DNA from: Allobosea sp. BK604
GTDB lineage: Bacteria > Pseudomonadota > Alphaproteobacteria > Rhizobiales > Beijerinckiaceae
Length of the DNA: 64,000 bases
Direction: 5' to 3'
NCBI RefSeq assembly: GCF_004341515.1
Contig: NZ_SLZF01000011.1
Coordinates: forward strand, 62,001 to 126,000
The notes below the pieces were generated by a model. That model was not told the DNA's origin. It saw only the letters and a list, made by a program, of their open reading frames with translations, and did not search any database. Made by a program: the position numbers and the translations under genes. Within the stretch, counting starts at the first letter, position 1. Each line of letters opens with the position of its first letter. This document shows positions 32,401-40,812 of the stretch, one piece after another.

Positions 32401-33684
32401 GTGAACAGCACTCGTCGCGTTATTCTCGGCGCCGCCTTGGCCGGCGCCACTTTCCTGGGGTCCTTCCTGCCAGCGGCGGCGCAGGAGACGATCAAGGTCG
32501 GCATCCTCCATTCGCTCTCGGGCACGATGGCCATTTCCGAGACGACGTTGAAGGACGTCATGCTCATGCTTATCGAGGAGCAGAACAAGAAAGGCGGTCT
32601 GCTCGGCAAGAAGCTCGAGGCCGTCGTCGTCGATCCCGCTTCGAACTGGCCGCTCTTCGCCGAGAAGGCCCGCGAGCTCATCGCCAAGGACAAGGTCTCG
32701 GCCGTGTTCGGCTGCTGGACCTCGGTGTCGCGCAAGTCGGTCCTGCCGGTCTTCAAGGAGCTGAACTCGATCCTGTTCTACCCCGTTCAGTACGAGGGCG
32801 AGGAGAGCGAGCGTAACGTGTTCTATACCGGCGCCGCCCCGAACCAGCAGGCGATTCCGGCCGTCGACTATCTCGCCAAGGAAGAGAAGGTCGAGCGCTG
32901 GGTGCTCGCCGGCACCGACTACGTCTATCCGCGCACGACCAACAAGATCCTCGAGGCCTATCTCAAGTCCAAGGGCGTGAAGTCCGAGGACATCATGATC
33001 AACTATACGCCCTTCGGCCATTCCGACTGGCAGACCATCGTCTCCGACATCAAGAAATTCGGCTCGGCCGGCAAGAAGACCGCCGTGGTCTCGACCATCA
33101 ACGGCGACGCCAACGTGCCGTTCTACAAGGAGCTCGGCAACCAGGGCATCAAGGCGACTGACATCCCGGTCGTGGCTTTCTCCGTGGGTGAGGAAGAGCT
33201 CGCCGGCATCGACACCAAGCCGCTGCTCGGCCATCTCGCCGCCTGGAACTATTTCCAGTCGATCAAGACCCCCGAGAACGACGCCTTCATCAAGCAGTGG
33301 CAGGCCTTCACCAAGAATCCCAAGCGCGTCACCAATGACCCGATGGAAGCCCATGTCATTGGCTTCAACATGTGGGTGAAGGCTGTCGAGAAGGCCAAGA
33401 CCACCGATCCGGACGCCGTCATCGCTGCTTTGCCGGGCACCGAGGCTCCGAACCTGACCGGCGGCGTCTCGAAGATGCTGCCGAACCACCACATCACCAA
33501 GCCGGTCTTCATCGGCGAGATCAAGCCGGACGGGCAGTTCGACGTGGTCTGGAAGACCGACGGCCTCGTCCCCGGCGACGCCTGGTCGAAGGAGCTCGAC
33601 GGCTCCAAGGACCTGGTCGGCGACTGGGTCGAGAAGAAGTGCGGCAACTTCAACGTCAAGACCGGCAAGTGCGGCGGCGCATGA
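32401..33684 (+). CDS. urtA: Urea ABC transporter substrate-binding protein UrtA
   Basis: A 427-residue periplasmic binding protein of the branched-chain-amino-acid-like fold. The signal peptide is NSTRRVILGAALAGATFLGSFLPAAAQ, with a twin-Arg that may direct Tat export. The mature start ETIKVGILHSLSGTMAISETTLKDVMLMLIEEQNKKGGLLGKKLEAVVVDPASNWPLFAEKARELI and FGCWTSVSRKSVLPVFKELN are highly characteristic of UrtA. The frame extends to 32215, but the GTG at 32401 follows a GGGGGA and starts the signal peptide. It is the first gene of urtABCDE behind a sigma-54 promoter; a large hairpin follows it. Confidence 0.95.
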   Translation: MNSTRRVILGAALAGATFLGSFLPAAAQETIKVGILHSLSGTMAISETTLKDVMLMLIEEQNKKGGLLGKKLEAVVVDPASNWPLFAEKARELIAKDKVSAVFGCWTSVSRKSVLPVFKELNSILFYPVQYEGEESERNVFYTGAAPNQQAIPAVDYLAKEEKVERWVLAGTDYVYPRTTNKILEAYLKSKGVKSEDIMINYTPFGHSDWQTIVSDIKKFGSAGKKTAVVSTINGDANVPFYKELGNQGIKATDIPVVAFSVGEEELAGIDTKPLLGHLAAWNYFQSIKTPENDAFIKQWQAFTKNPKRVTNDPMEAHVIGFNMWVKAVEKAKTTDPDAVIAALPGTEAPNLTGGVSKMLPNHHITKPVFIGEIKPDGQFDVVWKTDGLVPGDAWSKELDGSKDLVGDWVEKKCGNFNVKTGKCGGA

Positions 33685-33696
33685 GGTCATGAGGGG

Positions 33697-33742
33697 GAAG
33701 GGCGGCACGGGCTGATAAAACACCCGGCCGCCCTTCATTTTC
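33697..33742 (+). terminator. Hairpin between urtA and urtB, probable attenuating terminator
   Basis: GAAGGGCGGC pairs with GCCGCCCTTC (perfect 10 bp), with an inner CGGG/CCCG stem, followed by ATTTTCTG. The U-tract is short, so partial termination or protection of the urtA message is likely, giving more binding protein than permease. Confidence 0.6.
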
Positions 33743-33771
33743 TGCCGCTACCCAGAATTCCCATAAGTGAG

Positions 33772-33880
33772 CCCTCATCCCGAGGAGCGATCGCGGATCG
33801 CATCCCGAAGGATGGTCCAGAGCGCGCTGGAGGCGTCCTTCGAGAGGCCGTTGCGCGGCTCCTGAGGTCGAGGCTGAGGG
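33772..33880. repeat. Palindromic intergenic repeat between urtA and urtB
   Basis: An imperfect palindrome: CCCTCATCCCGAGGAGC at the left against a GCTCCTGAGG...CTGAGGG end, with a central CGAAGGATG/CGTCCTTCG pair. I recall closely similar CCTCATCCTGAGGAG repeats as widespread in Rhizobiales. Only one copy is here. Confidence 0.5.
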
Positions 33881-33914
33881 GCTGCCCCAAGATCGCCAGA
33901 TGAGAAGCGAGCCG

Positions 33915-35513
33915 ATGCCCATCCTTTCCCGCCTCTTGCGCGCGTTGACGGTTGCGGTCGCCCTGCTGCTGGCGCCCTCCGCCTTCGCGCAGGGCGCCGA
34001 CGAGGCCTTCACGCGCCTCGGTGCCGACAGTTTCTCCGACACCTCCCGGGCCATCGACATGCTGGCGACAAGCGGCCATCCGCAGGCGGTCGCGATCATC
34101 GAAGCGCTTGGCGATGGCAGGCTGCTCGCCGGCGGCGGAGCGGTGGTGATCAAGACCACGGACGGCAAGCTGATCGACGGCAAGACGGGGCAGCCGCTCG
34201 CGGCCGAGCCGGCCGGCGTCAAGCCGGTCCGCCTCAACAACAGCGTCAGGCGTACCGTGCAGGCGGCGCTCGGCGGGCTCGGCCTGCTCAACCCCGACAC
34301 GGCCAAGCGCATCGCTGCCGCGGAGGCCGTGTTCAAGTCTCGCGATGTCGCGGCCCTGCCGGTGCTTGAGACCGCGATCGGCAAGGAGACCGACGCCAAG
34401 GCCAAGGCGGCTTTGCGCCAGGCGCAGGCCGCGATCCTGATCGTCAAGACCGACGCGCCGCCCTTCGACCGGCTCGCCGCCGTCGACGTGCTGCGCGAGC
34501 GCGGCGACCAGGAGGCGCTGGCGACCCTGCGCTCGCTGCCGGGCGACGCTTCGCCGTCGCTCAAGGATGCGCAGGCGCGCGCCGTCACCGCGATCGAGAA
34601 CAATCTCGCCCTTTGGCGCGCCGGGCAGAACCTCTGGTACGGGCTCTCGCTCGGCTCGGTTCTTCTGCTCGCCGCGATCGGCCTCGCCATCACCTTCGGC
34701 GTGATGGGCGTTATCAACATGGCCCATGGCGAGATGGTCATGCTCGGCGCATACACCACCTTCGTGGTGCAGGAGCTGATCCGCACCAATGCGCCCGGGC
34801 TGTTCGACTATTCGCTGGCGATCGCGGTGCCCGCCGCCTTCATCGTCGCGGGCGCAGTCGGCGTCGCGATCGAGCGCGGCGTGATCCGCTTCCTCTATGG
34901 GCGCCCGCTGGAGACGCTGCTCGCGACCTGGGGCATCAGCCTGATCCTGCAGCAGGCGGTGCGCACCGCGTTCGGGCCCACCAACCGCGAGGTCGGCGCG
35001 CCGGCCTTCATGTCCGGCGCCTTCGAGCTGGGCGGACTCGCCATCACCTGGAACCGGCTCTGGATCATCGTCTTCACAGCGATGGTCTTCGCCGCCCTGC
35101 TGGCGATCCTGAAGCTCACCCCGATGGGCCTGCAGATGCGGGCCGTCACCCAGAACCGGCGCATGGCCTCGGCCATGGGCATCCGCACCGGCCGCATCGA
35201 CGCGCTGACCTTCGGGCTCGGCTCGGGCGTGGCCGGGCTTGCCGGCGTCGCGCTCTCGCAGATCGACAATGTCAGCCCCAATCTCGGCCAGAGCTACATC
35301 ATCGACAGTTTCATGGTCGTGGTCTTCGGCGGGGTCGGCAATCTCTGGGGCACGCTGATCAGCGCCATGACGCTCGGTGTCGCCAACAAGTTCCTCGAAC
35401 CCTATGCGGGCGCCGTGCTCGGCAAGATCGCGCTGCTCGTCTTCATCATCCTGTTCATCCAGAAGCGCCCGCGCGGCCTGTTCGCGCTCAAGGGCAGGGC
35501 GGTGGAAGCATGA
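33915..35513 (+). CDS. urtB: Urea ABC transporter permease UrtB
   Basis: A 532-residue permease with a signal-like N-terminus (LRALTVAVALLLAPSAFAQG), a soluble N-terminal domain of about 200 residues rich in helices, then the LivH-type membrane domain (WYGLSLGSVLLLAAIGLAITFGVMGVINMAHGEMVMLGAYTTF onwards). The long N-terminal domain is a hallmark of UrtB. An ATG at 33900 gives five more residues; 33915 is preferred because GAGAAG lies 7 bp upstream. It ends overlapping the urtC start by four bases. Confidence 0.94.
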   Translation: MPILSRLLRALTVAVALLLAPSAFAQGADEAFTRLGADSFSDTSRAIDMLATSGHPQAVAIIEALGDGRLLAGGGAVVIKTTDGKLIDGKTGQPLAAEPAGVKPVRLNNSVRRTVQAALGGLGLLNPDTAKRIAAAEAVFKSRDVAALPVLETAIGKETDAKAKAALRQAQAAILIVKTDAPPFDRLAAVDVLRERGDQEALATLRSLPGDASPSLKDAQARAVTAIENNLALWRAGQNLWYGLSLGSVLLLAAIGLAITFGVMGVINMAHGEMVMLGAYTTFVVQELIRTNAPGLFDYSLAIAVPAAFIVAGAVGVAIERGVIRFLYGRPLETLLATWGISLILQQAVRTAFGPTNREVGAPAFMSGAFELGGLAITWNRLWIIVFTAMVFAALLAILKLTPMGLQMRAVTQNRRMASAMGIRTGRIDALTFGLGSGVAGLAGVALSQIDNVSPNLGQSYIIDSFMVVVFGGVGNLWGTLISAMTLGVANKFLEPYAGAVLGKIALLVFIILFIQKRPRGLFALKGRAVEA

Positions 35514-36652
35514 TCACCCGCTTCCTGATCTCCGGTCTCGACAAGCGCGGCCTGATCTTCCTCGCGATCCTGGCCGGGCTCGCCGTGCTGGTGCCGCTGG
35601 CGAACCTGCTGATTCCACCGGGCTCGCCGTTCCATATCCCGACCTCGACGATGTCGCTCTGGGGCAAGTATCTCTGCTACGCCCTGCTCGCGCTCTCGCT
35701 CGATCTGGTCTGGGGCTATTGCGGCATCCTCTCGCTTGGCCATGGCGCGTTCTTCGCGCTCGGCGGCTACGCGATGGGCATGTATCTGATGCGCCAGATC
35801 GGCTCGCGCGGCGTCTACGGTAATCCGATCCTGCCCGATTTCATGGTCTTCCTGAACTGGAGCGAGCTGCCCTGGTACTGGTATGGCTTCTCGTCCTTCC
35901 CCTTCGCCATGCTGATGGTGCTGCTGGTTCCCGGCCTGCTCGCCTTCGTCTTCGGCTGGTTCGCCTTCCGCTCGCGCGTCACCGGCGTCTATCTCTCGAT
36001 CATCACCCAGGCGCTGACCTATGCGCTGCTGCTCGCCTTCTTCCGCAACGACATGGGCTTCGGCGGCAATAACGGCCTGACCGATTTCAAGGACATCCTG
36101 GGCTTCAACGTGCAGGCGCAGACGACGCGCGCGGCGCTCTTCGCCATGACCTGCGTGATGCTGATCGCCGGCTTCCTGATCGCGCGCGGCATCGTCGATT
36201 CCAAGCTCGGCAAGGTGGTGATCGCGATCCGCGACGCGGAATCGCGGACGCGCTTCCTCGGCTACCGGGTCGATCGCTTCAAGCTCTTCGTCTTCACCGT
36301 CTCGGCCTGCATGGCCGGTGTCGCCGGCGCGCTCTACGTGCCGCAGGTCGGCATCATCAACCCCAGCGAATTCGCCCCTGCGAACTCGATCGAGACCGTG
36401 ATCTGGGTCGCGGTCGGCGGCCGCGGCACGCTCGTCGGCGCGGCTTTGGGTGCGGTCGTCGTCAACTATGCCAAGACGATCTTCACCTCCGGCTTCATGG
36501 CGCCCTACTGGCTCTTCGCGCTGGGGGCGCTCTTCGTCCTCGTCACGCTGTTCCTGCCCAAGGGCATCCTGGGAACGGCGCAGGACCTTTGGGCCAAGCG
36601 CAGGAAGCCCGAGCCAGCGGCGCCTGTCGCCGAGCCGGCCGCGGCGGAGTGA
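35510..36652 (+). CDS. urtC: Urea ABC transporter permease UrtC
   Basis: A 380-residue LivM-type permease, the second membrane subunit. About nine or ten hydrophobic segments are visible, with LSLDLVWGYCGILSLGHGAFFALGGYAMGMYLMRQIG (conserved GILSLGHGAFFALGGY), NNGLTDFKDILGF, and the cytoplasmic loop VIAIRDAESRTRFLGYRVDRFKLFVF that docks the ATPases. The C-terminus is an Ala/Pro/Glu tail. The ATG overlaps the urtB stop (ATGA), so the start is firm. Confidence 0.95.
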   Translation: MITRFLISGLDKRGLIFLAILAGLAVLVPLANLLIPPGSPFHIPTSTMSLWGKYLCYALLALSLDLVWGYCGILSLGHGAFFALGGYAMGMYLMRQIGSRGVYGNPILPDFMVFLNWSELPWYWYGFSSFPFAMLMVLLVPGLLAFVFGWFAFRSRVTGVYLSIITQALTYALLLAFFRNDMGFGGNNGLTDFKDILGFNVQAQTTRAALFAMTCVMLIAGFLIARGIVDSKLGKVVIAIRDAESRTRFLGYRVDRFKLFVFTVSACMAGVAGALYVPQVGIINPSEFAPANSIETVIWVAVGGRGTLVGAALGAVVVNYAKTIFTSGFMAPYWLFALGALFVLVTLFLPKGILGTAQDLWAKRRKPEPAAPVAEPAAAE

Positions 36653-36656
36653 GACC

Positions 36657-37427
36657 ATGAGCCAGCCAGCCAACCAGAGCCCCGTGTTGACCTCCTCGCT
36701 GCTCTATCTCGACGGCGTCAGCGTCTCATTCGACGGGTTCAAGGCCATTCGCGGCCTGTCGCTGACCATCGAGCCCGGCGAGATGCGCGCGATCATCGGC
36801 CCCAACGGCGCCGGCAAGACGACGATGATGGATATCATCACCGGCAAGACCAAGCCGGACGAGGGCGTGGTCATGTTCGGCGGCTCGGTCGACCTGACCC
36901 GGCTCGACGAGGCGGCGATCGCCAATCTCGGCATTGGCCGCAAGTTCCAGAAGCCGACCGTGTTCGATTTCCACACGATCGAGGACAACATCCTGCTGGC
37001 GCTGAAATCGCAGCGCACGGTGGCGAAGACGCTGTTCTGGAAGACCGAGACGCCGCAGCAGAAGCGCATCGACGAGATCCTCGGCATCATCAAGCTCGGA
37101 GATGCCCGCAACCGGCTCGCCGGTTCGCTCTCGCATGGCCAGAAGCAGTGGCTCGAGATCGGCATGCTGCTGGCGCAGGATCCGAAGCTTCTTCTCGTCG
37201 ACGAGCCCGCCGCGGGCATGACCGATGGCGAGACGGCCGAGACCGCGGTGCTGCTCAAGGAGATCGCCAGGGATCATTCGGTCATCGTGGTCGAGCACGA
37301 CATGGGCTTCATCCGCGAGCTCGGCGTGAAGGTCACGGTGCTGCACGAGGGCTCGGTGCTGGCCGAGGGCCCGCTCGACCAGGTCAGCGCCAATGAGCGC
37401 GTGGTCGAAGTGTATCTGGGGCGGTGA
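36657..37427 (+). CDS. urtD: Urea ABC transporter ATP-binding protein UrtD
   Basis: A 256-residue LivG-like ATPase. Walker A is GPNGAGKTT, the ABC signature LSHGQKQWLEIGMLL (LSHGQ, normal for UrtD), and Walker B LLLVDEPAAGMTDGET. The GIGRKFQKPTVFDFHTIEDNILLAL stretch is typical of UrtD. It begins four bases after the urtC stop. A 101-bp palindromic repeat separates it from urtE. Confidence 0.95.
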   Translation: MSQPANQSPVLTSSLLYLDGVSVSFDGFKAIRGLSLTIEPGEMRAIIGPNGAGKTTMMDIITGKTKPDEGVVMFGGSVDLTRLDEAAIANLGIGRKFQKPTVFDFHTIEDNILLALKSQRTVAKTLFWKTETPQQKRIDEILGIIKLGDARNRLAGSLSHGQKQWLEIGMLLAQDPKLLLVDEPAAGMTDGETAETAVLLKEIARDHSVIVVEHDMGFIRELGVKVTVLHEGSVLAEGPLDQVSANERVVEVYLGR

Positions 37428-37455
37428 TGGCGATGATGTTTGTCGGTCACGTCCC

Positions 37456-37556
37456 CGTCATTGCGAGCGCGGCGAAGCAATCCAGGGGGATTGTCTCGAC
37501 CGCCTTCGCCCTGCGGCCCCTTGATTGCTTCGTCGCCGGCGCTCCTCGCCATGACG
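37456..37556. repeat. Palindromic repeat between urtD and urtE
   Basis: CGTCATTGCGAGCGCGGCG...AAGCAATC at the left pairs with GATTGCTTCGTCGCCGG...CGCCATGACG at the right, two long inverted arms around a 40-bp centre. I recall CGTCATTGCGAGCG palindromes as common intergenic repeats in Hyphomicrobiales. It can form a stable hairpin in the urt transcript. Confidence 0.7.
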
Positions 37557-37593
37557 GGAAGGGCAGCGCCCCGATGGCGGGAAGGTTCCTCGC

Positions 37594-38289
37594 ATGCTGA
37601 ATGTCGAAGCCATCGACCTGCATTACGGCGCCGCCCAGGCGCTCCGGCGCGTCTCGATCACCGCCGAGATCGGCAAGGTGACCTGCGTCATGGGCCGCAA
37701 CGGCGTCGGCAAGACCACGCTGATGCGCGCCATCGTCGGCCAGCAGCCGATCAGCGGTGGCCGGATCCGTTTCGAGGGGGAGGACATCTCCTCGCTGCGC
37801 ACCGAGGACCGCGCGCGCGCCGGCATCGGCTTCGTGCCGCAGGGCCGCGAGGTCTTTCCGCTCCTGACCGTCAAGGAGAACCTGGAGACCGGCTTTGCGC
37901 CACTGCCGCGCAAGGAGCGCTACATCCAGGACGAACTCTTCAACCTGTTCCCCGTGCTGAAATCCATGCTGGGCCGGCGCGGCGGAGACCTCTCGGGTGG
38001 CCAGCAACAGCAACTCGCTATTGCGCGAGCGCTGGTCACCCGACCCAAATTGCTGGTTCTCGACGAGCCGACCGAGGGCATCCAGCCCTCGATCATCAAG
38101 GATATCGGCCGCGCCATCGACTATCTGCGCCAGCGCGGCGACATGGCGATCGTACTGGTCGAGCAATATTTCGACTTCGCCCGCGAGCTCGCCGACACGA
38201 TGTTCGTGATGGATCGCGGCGAGGTCGTGCTGTCCGGGCCGATGGCCGAGCTGGACGGGGCCCAGGTTCAGAGATTGATTCAGGTCTGA
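37594..38289 (+). CDS. urtE: Urea ABC transporter ATP-binding protein UrtE
   Basis: A 231-residue LivF-like ATPase. Walker A is GRNGVGKTT (the Arg variant is common in UrtE), the Q-loop FVPQGREVFPLLTVKENLETGF, signature LSGGQQQQLAIARAL, Walker B LLVLDEPTEGIQPSI and the H-loop follow. It completes urtABCDE. No urease genes are in this window, so imported urea must be hydrolysed by enzymes encoded elsewhere. Confidence 0.95.
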   Translation: MLNVEAIDLHYGAAQALRRVSITAEIGKVTCVMGRNGVGKTTLMRAIVGQQPISGGRIRFEGEDISSLRTEDRARAGIGFVPQGREVFPLLTVKENLETGFAPLPRKERYIQDELFNLFPVLKSMLGRRGGDLSGGQQQQLAIARALVTRPKLLVLDEPTEGIQPSIIKDIGRAIDYLRQRGDMAIVLVEQYFDFARELADTMFVMDRGEVVLSGPMAELDGAQVQRLIQV

Positions 38290-38447
38290 TCCGTAGGGCG
38301 TTGCGCTCGAATCGCTTTTCGTCCTGCGCGTTCGGGCGTCGCGCTCGAGCCTGACCCGCGCATCTCGTGACGGAGAGGCCGGGGAGGCTCATCCAGTGCG
38401 AGATTCCGGGTCTGCGCTACGCTGCGCCCGAGCACGACGGCCGCCCG

Positions 38448-38939
38448 TCAAAAATCCAGCGGCGCGTTGTCGATGACCTCCTTCATCACGAAGAAGGTAC
38501 GGGTCTGGCGTACGCCGGGCAGTCTCAGCAGCTTCTCGGCATGGAGCTTGTTGAAGTCGGCGAGATCGCGCACGCGGATCTTGAGGAAATAGTCGAAGTC
38601 GCCGGCGACGACATGGCAATCGAGCACGACCGGCAGCGCCTTAACCGCGTCCTCGAAGGCCCCGAAGCTCTCCGGTGTCGAGCGATCGAGCACGACGCCG
38701 ACGATGGCGAGCGTGCCCTTCTCGACCCGCTGCGGCGCGACCAGTGCCCGCACGCCGGTGAGGTAACCCTCGGCGAACAGGCGCTGAGTCCGGCGATGGC
38801 AGGTCGCCGCGCTTGTATTCACGCGCTTGGCGATCTCCGCGTTGCCGAGACGGCCATCGGCCTGCAGCAAGCGCAGGATCTTGAGGTCGGTGCGGTCGAG
38901 ATTCTCCTGCATGAAAGATTCTTCCATTTTTGCGGCCAT
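38448..38939 (-). CDS. acdR: Lrp/AsnC-family regulator, probable AcdR
   Basis: A 163-residue Lrp-type regulator: DNA-binding part LDRTDLKILRLLQADGRLGNAEIAKRVNTSAATCHRRTQRLFAEGYLTG, then the RAM ligand-binding domain (ALPVVLDCHVVAGDFDYFLKIRVRDLADFNKL). It is divergent from acdS across 131 bp, the arrangement of acdR, the Lrp-type activator of ACC deaminase in rhizobia and Pseudomonas. The ATG at 38939 is chosen because GGAG lies 6 bp upstream; an internal ATG at 38912 also exists. It binds DNA as an oligomer; the ACC-dependent response is known for the family, not shown here. Confidence 0.85.
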   Translation of the reverse strand: MAAKMEESFMQENLDRTDLKILRLLQADGRLGNAEIAKRVNTSAATCHRRTQRLFAEGYLTGVRALVAPQRVEKGTLAIVGVVLDRSTPESFGAFEDAVKALPVVLDCHVVAGDFDYFLKIRVRDLADFNKLHAEKLLRLPGVRQTRTFFVMKEVIDNAPLDF

Positions 38940-39036
38940 GGATTGCTCCAGGAATAACTGTTGGTGCGCCGTACTGGAAGATAGGGAGAAATTGGCCCCT
39001 CATTTCGAAAGCACCTCTCACTGCCGATTTGCTAGC

Positions 39037-39063
39037 GTTTCCCTGTCATTTCACAGGGGAAAC
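39037..39063 (+). promoter_or_regulatory. Hairpin overlapping the acdS ribosome-binding region
   Basis: GTTTCCCTGT, six bases, then ACAGGGGAAAC: a 10-bp stem with one bulge, ending 7 bp before the acdS start. The right arm contains the AGGGGA that would serve as Shine-Dalgarno, so pairing could limit translation. A TTTCGAAA palindrome lies further upstream. Confidence 0.4.
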
Positions 39064-39070
39064 GGGCACC

Positions 39071-40081
39071 ATGCTCAGCAAGTTCAAGCGCTATCCATTG
39101 ACCTTCGGTCCGACGCCGATCGAGAAATTGTCGCGGCTTTCGGCCCATCTCGGCGGGATGGTCGAGCTCTTCGCCAAGCGCGAGGATTGCAATTCCGGCC
39201 TCGCCTTCGGCGGCAACAAGCTGCGCAAGCTCGAATATATCGTCCCCGATGCGATTGAGAGCGGGGCGGACACGCTCGTCTCGATCGGCGGCGTGCAGTC
39301 GAACCATACCCGCATGGTCGCAGCGACGGCGGCCAAGATCGGCATGAAGTGCCGGCTCGTGCAGGAGAGCTGGGTGCCGCACGAGGATGCGGTCTATGAC
39401 CGGGTCGGCAACATCCTGCTGTCGCGGGTGATGGGCGCAGACGTGCAACTCGTCGACGAGGGCTTCGACATCGGCATTCGGGCGAGCTGGGAAAACGCGC
39501 TCGCCGATGTGAAGGCGAAGGGCGGCAAGCCCTATGCGATCCCGGCCGGCGCCTCCGTGCACAAATATGGCGGGCTCGGCTATGTCGGCTTCGCCGAGGA
39601 GGTGAGGGCGCAGGAGGCCGAGCTCGGCTTCAGGTTCGATTATATCGTCGTCTGCACGGTGACGGGCTCGACCCATGCCGGCATGGTCGTCGGCTTCGCC
39701 CAGGACGGTCGCCAGCGCAAGGTCATCGGCATCGACGCCTCGGCGACGCCGGCCCAGACCAAGGCACAGGTGCTCGACATCGCGCAGAAGACGTCGGCGC
39801 TCGTCGGCGGCAAGGACATTACGGGTGAGGATATCGTCCTCAACGAGGACTATGCCTACCCGGTCTATGGCGTGCCCTCGCAGGAGACACTTCAAGCGAT
39901 CAGGCTCTCGGCCCGGCTCGAAGGCATGATGACCGACCCTGTCTACGAGGGGAAATCCATGCAGGGCATGATCGACCTCGTGAAGAAGGGCTTCTTCCCG
40001 GCCGGCTCGAAAGTGCTCTACGCCCATCTCGGCGGCGTGCCGGCGATCAACGGCTACAGCTACACCTTCCGCAATGGCTGA
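39071..40081 (+). CDS. acdS: 1-aminocyclopropane-1-carboxylate (ACC) deaminase
   Basis: A 336-residue PLP enzyme that splits ACC, the plant ethylene precursor, into 2-oxobutyrate and ammonia. The PLP Lys is K50 in AFGGNKLRKLEY, and S77 (GVQSNHT) is conserved. Most importantly the specificity residues are those of true ACC deaminase rather than D-cysteine desulfhydrase: Y292-E293 in DPVYEGKSM and L320 in YAHLGG, equivalent to Y294, E295 and L322 of the Pseudomonas enzyme. The ATG at 39071 gives the standard length. The enzyme usually marks plant-associated bacteria. Confidence 0.95.
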   Translation: MLSKFKRYPLTFGPTPIEKLSRLSAHLGGMVELFAKREDCNSGLAFGGNKLRKLEYIVPDAIESGADTLVSIGGVQSNHTRMVAATAAKIGMKCRLVQESWVPHEDAVYDRVGNILLSRVMGADVQLVDEGFDIGIRASWENALADVKAKGGKPYAIPAGASVHKYGGLGYVGFAEEVRAQEAELGFRFDYIVVCTVTGSTHAGMVVGFAQDGRQRKVIGIDASATPAQTKAQVLDIAQKTSALVGGKDITGEDIVLNEDYAYPVYGVPSQETLQAIRLSARLEGMMTDPVYEGKSMQGMIDLVKKGFFPAGSKVLYAHLGGVPAINGYSYTFRNG

Positions 40082-40087
40082 CGCGTC

Positions 40088-40393
40088 ATGGAGGCGGTCA
40101 TCCTGTGCGAGTTCGACAGCCGGGAGGCGGGGCTCCGCGCCGATCTCCTCGGCCGGTTCTCGGTCCATGCGCTCAGGGGCGAGGGCAGGCTCGGCTTCGT
40201 CGCGGTCGAGCCCACTGGGCACGGCGATGCCGCGTCCGAGGTCGTGACCTTCGCGTTCACGCGGATGGATAGGGCGCGGGCGGCATTGCGGGGCTGGCGC
40301 AGCGATCCCGGCTTTCCGATGGCGGTGCGGACGCGGCTGATGCGGATCGAGCCGATCTGGTCGCTCGAGCCGTTGCCGCTGATGTTCCCGTGA
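40088..40393 (+). CDS. Hypothetical protein co-transcribed with acdS
   Basis: A 101-residue protein (EAVILCEFDSREAGLRADLLGRFSVHALRGEGRLGFVAVEPTGHGD...) starting 7 bp after the acdS stop, so probably in its transcript. I do not recognise a family. It appears to be a small alpha/beta protein without signal or membrane segment, and the end SLEPLPLMFP is Pro-rich. Codon use matches the neighbours. Its role may be linked to ACC metabolism by position only. Confidence 0.55.
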   Translation: MEAVILCEFDSREAGLRADLLGRFSVHALRGEGRLGFVAVEPTGHGDAASEVVTFAFTRMDRARAALRGWRSDPGFPMAVRTRLMRIEPIWSLEPLPLMFP

Positions 40394-40401
40394 GGCGACG
40401 C

Positions 40402-40812
40402 TCAGCCGTGCAGGGCCAAGCCCTTGACGATCTTGTCGATCTCCTTGCGCTCGGCATGGAGACCCAGGCCAACCAGATCGAGCGCCTCGGTCGGCACGGC
40501 GGCGACGGCGGCGCGGTTGTCGACGTCGTTGCCGGTGGCGAATAGCTCGCTGGTATAGAGATGGGCACGCACGCCGCGCCCCTGGGCGCGGCCGAGCACC
40601 TGCATGAGTTGCTCACCGCTGGCGGCGAAGACGAGGACCGGCTGACGGATCAGCGGGCCGTAGTAACGCCCCGATCCGTCGCGATAGGTTTCGCCGGCGA
40701 TGTCCGGTGCGGCGCCGACGAGGCCTCCCGCCAGGAAGCTCGCGACATTGAGTTTCTGCCAGGTCGCGAGATTCTCGCGCACCACGATGGCGATCTTGGT
40801 ATCGTAACGCAT
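40402..40812 (-). CDS. DUF2000 family protein
   Basis: A 136-residue protein: TKIAIVVRENLATWQKLNVASFLAGGLVGAAPDIAGETYRDGSGRYYGPLIRQPVLVFAASGEQL. This is the DUF2000 family, a peptidyl-tRNA hydrolase-like fold of unknown role. A longer frame begins at 40911, but the ATG at 40812 fits the family. It is divergent from, and next to, an AraC regulator, a pairing I have seen in other proteobacteria, so it is probably that regulator's target. The two start codons overlap if the longest AraC start is used. Confidence 0.8.
   Translation of the reverse strand: MRYDTKIAIVVRENLATWQKLNVASFLAGGLVGAAPDIAGETYRDGSGRYYGPLIRQPVLVFAASGEQLMQVLGRAQGRGVRAHLYTSELFATGNDVDNRAAVAAVPTEALDLVGLGLHAERKEIDKIVKGLALHG

Noticed and set aside
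32053..33738. 561-codon minus-strand frame opposite urtA
   Set aside because: UrtA is unmistakable on the plus strand and has a promoter and start; the antisense product has no family features.
38290..38447. Possible small gene between urtE and acdR
   Set aside because: Only Arg/Ser-rich shadow frames without a ribosome-binding site; it is probably just the convergent 3' region.
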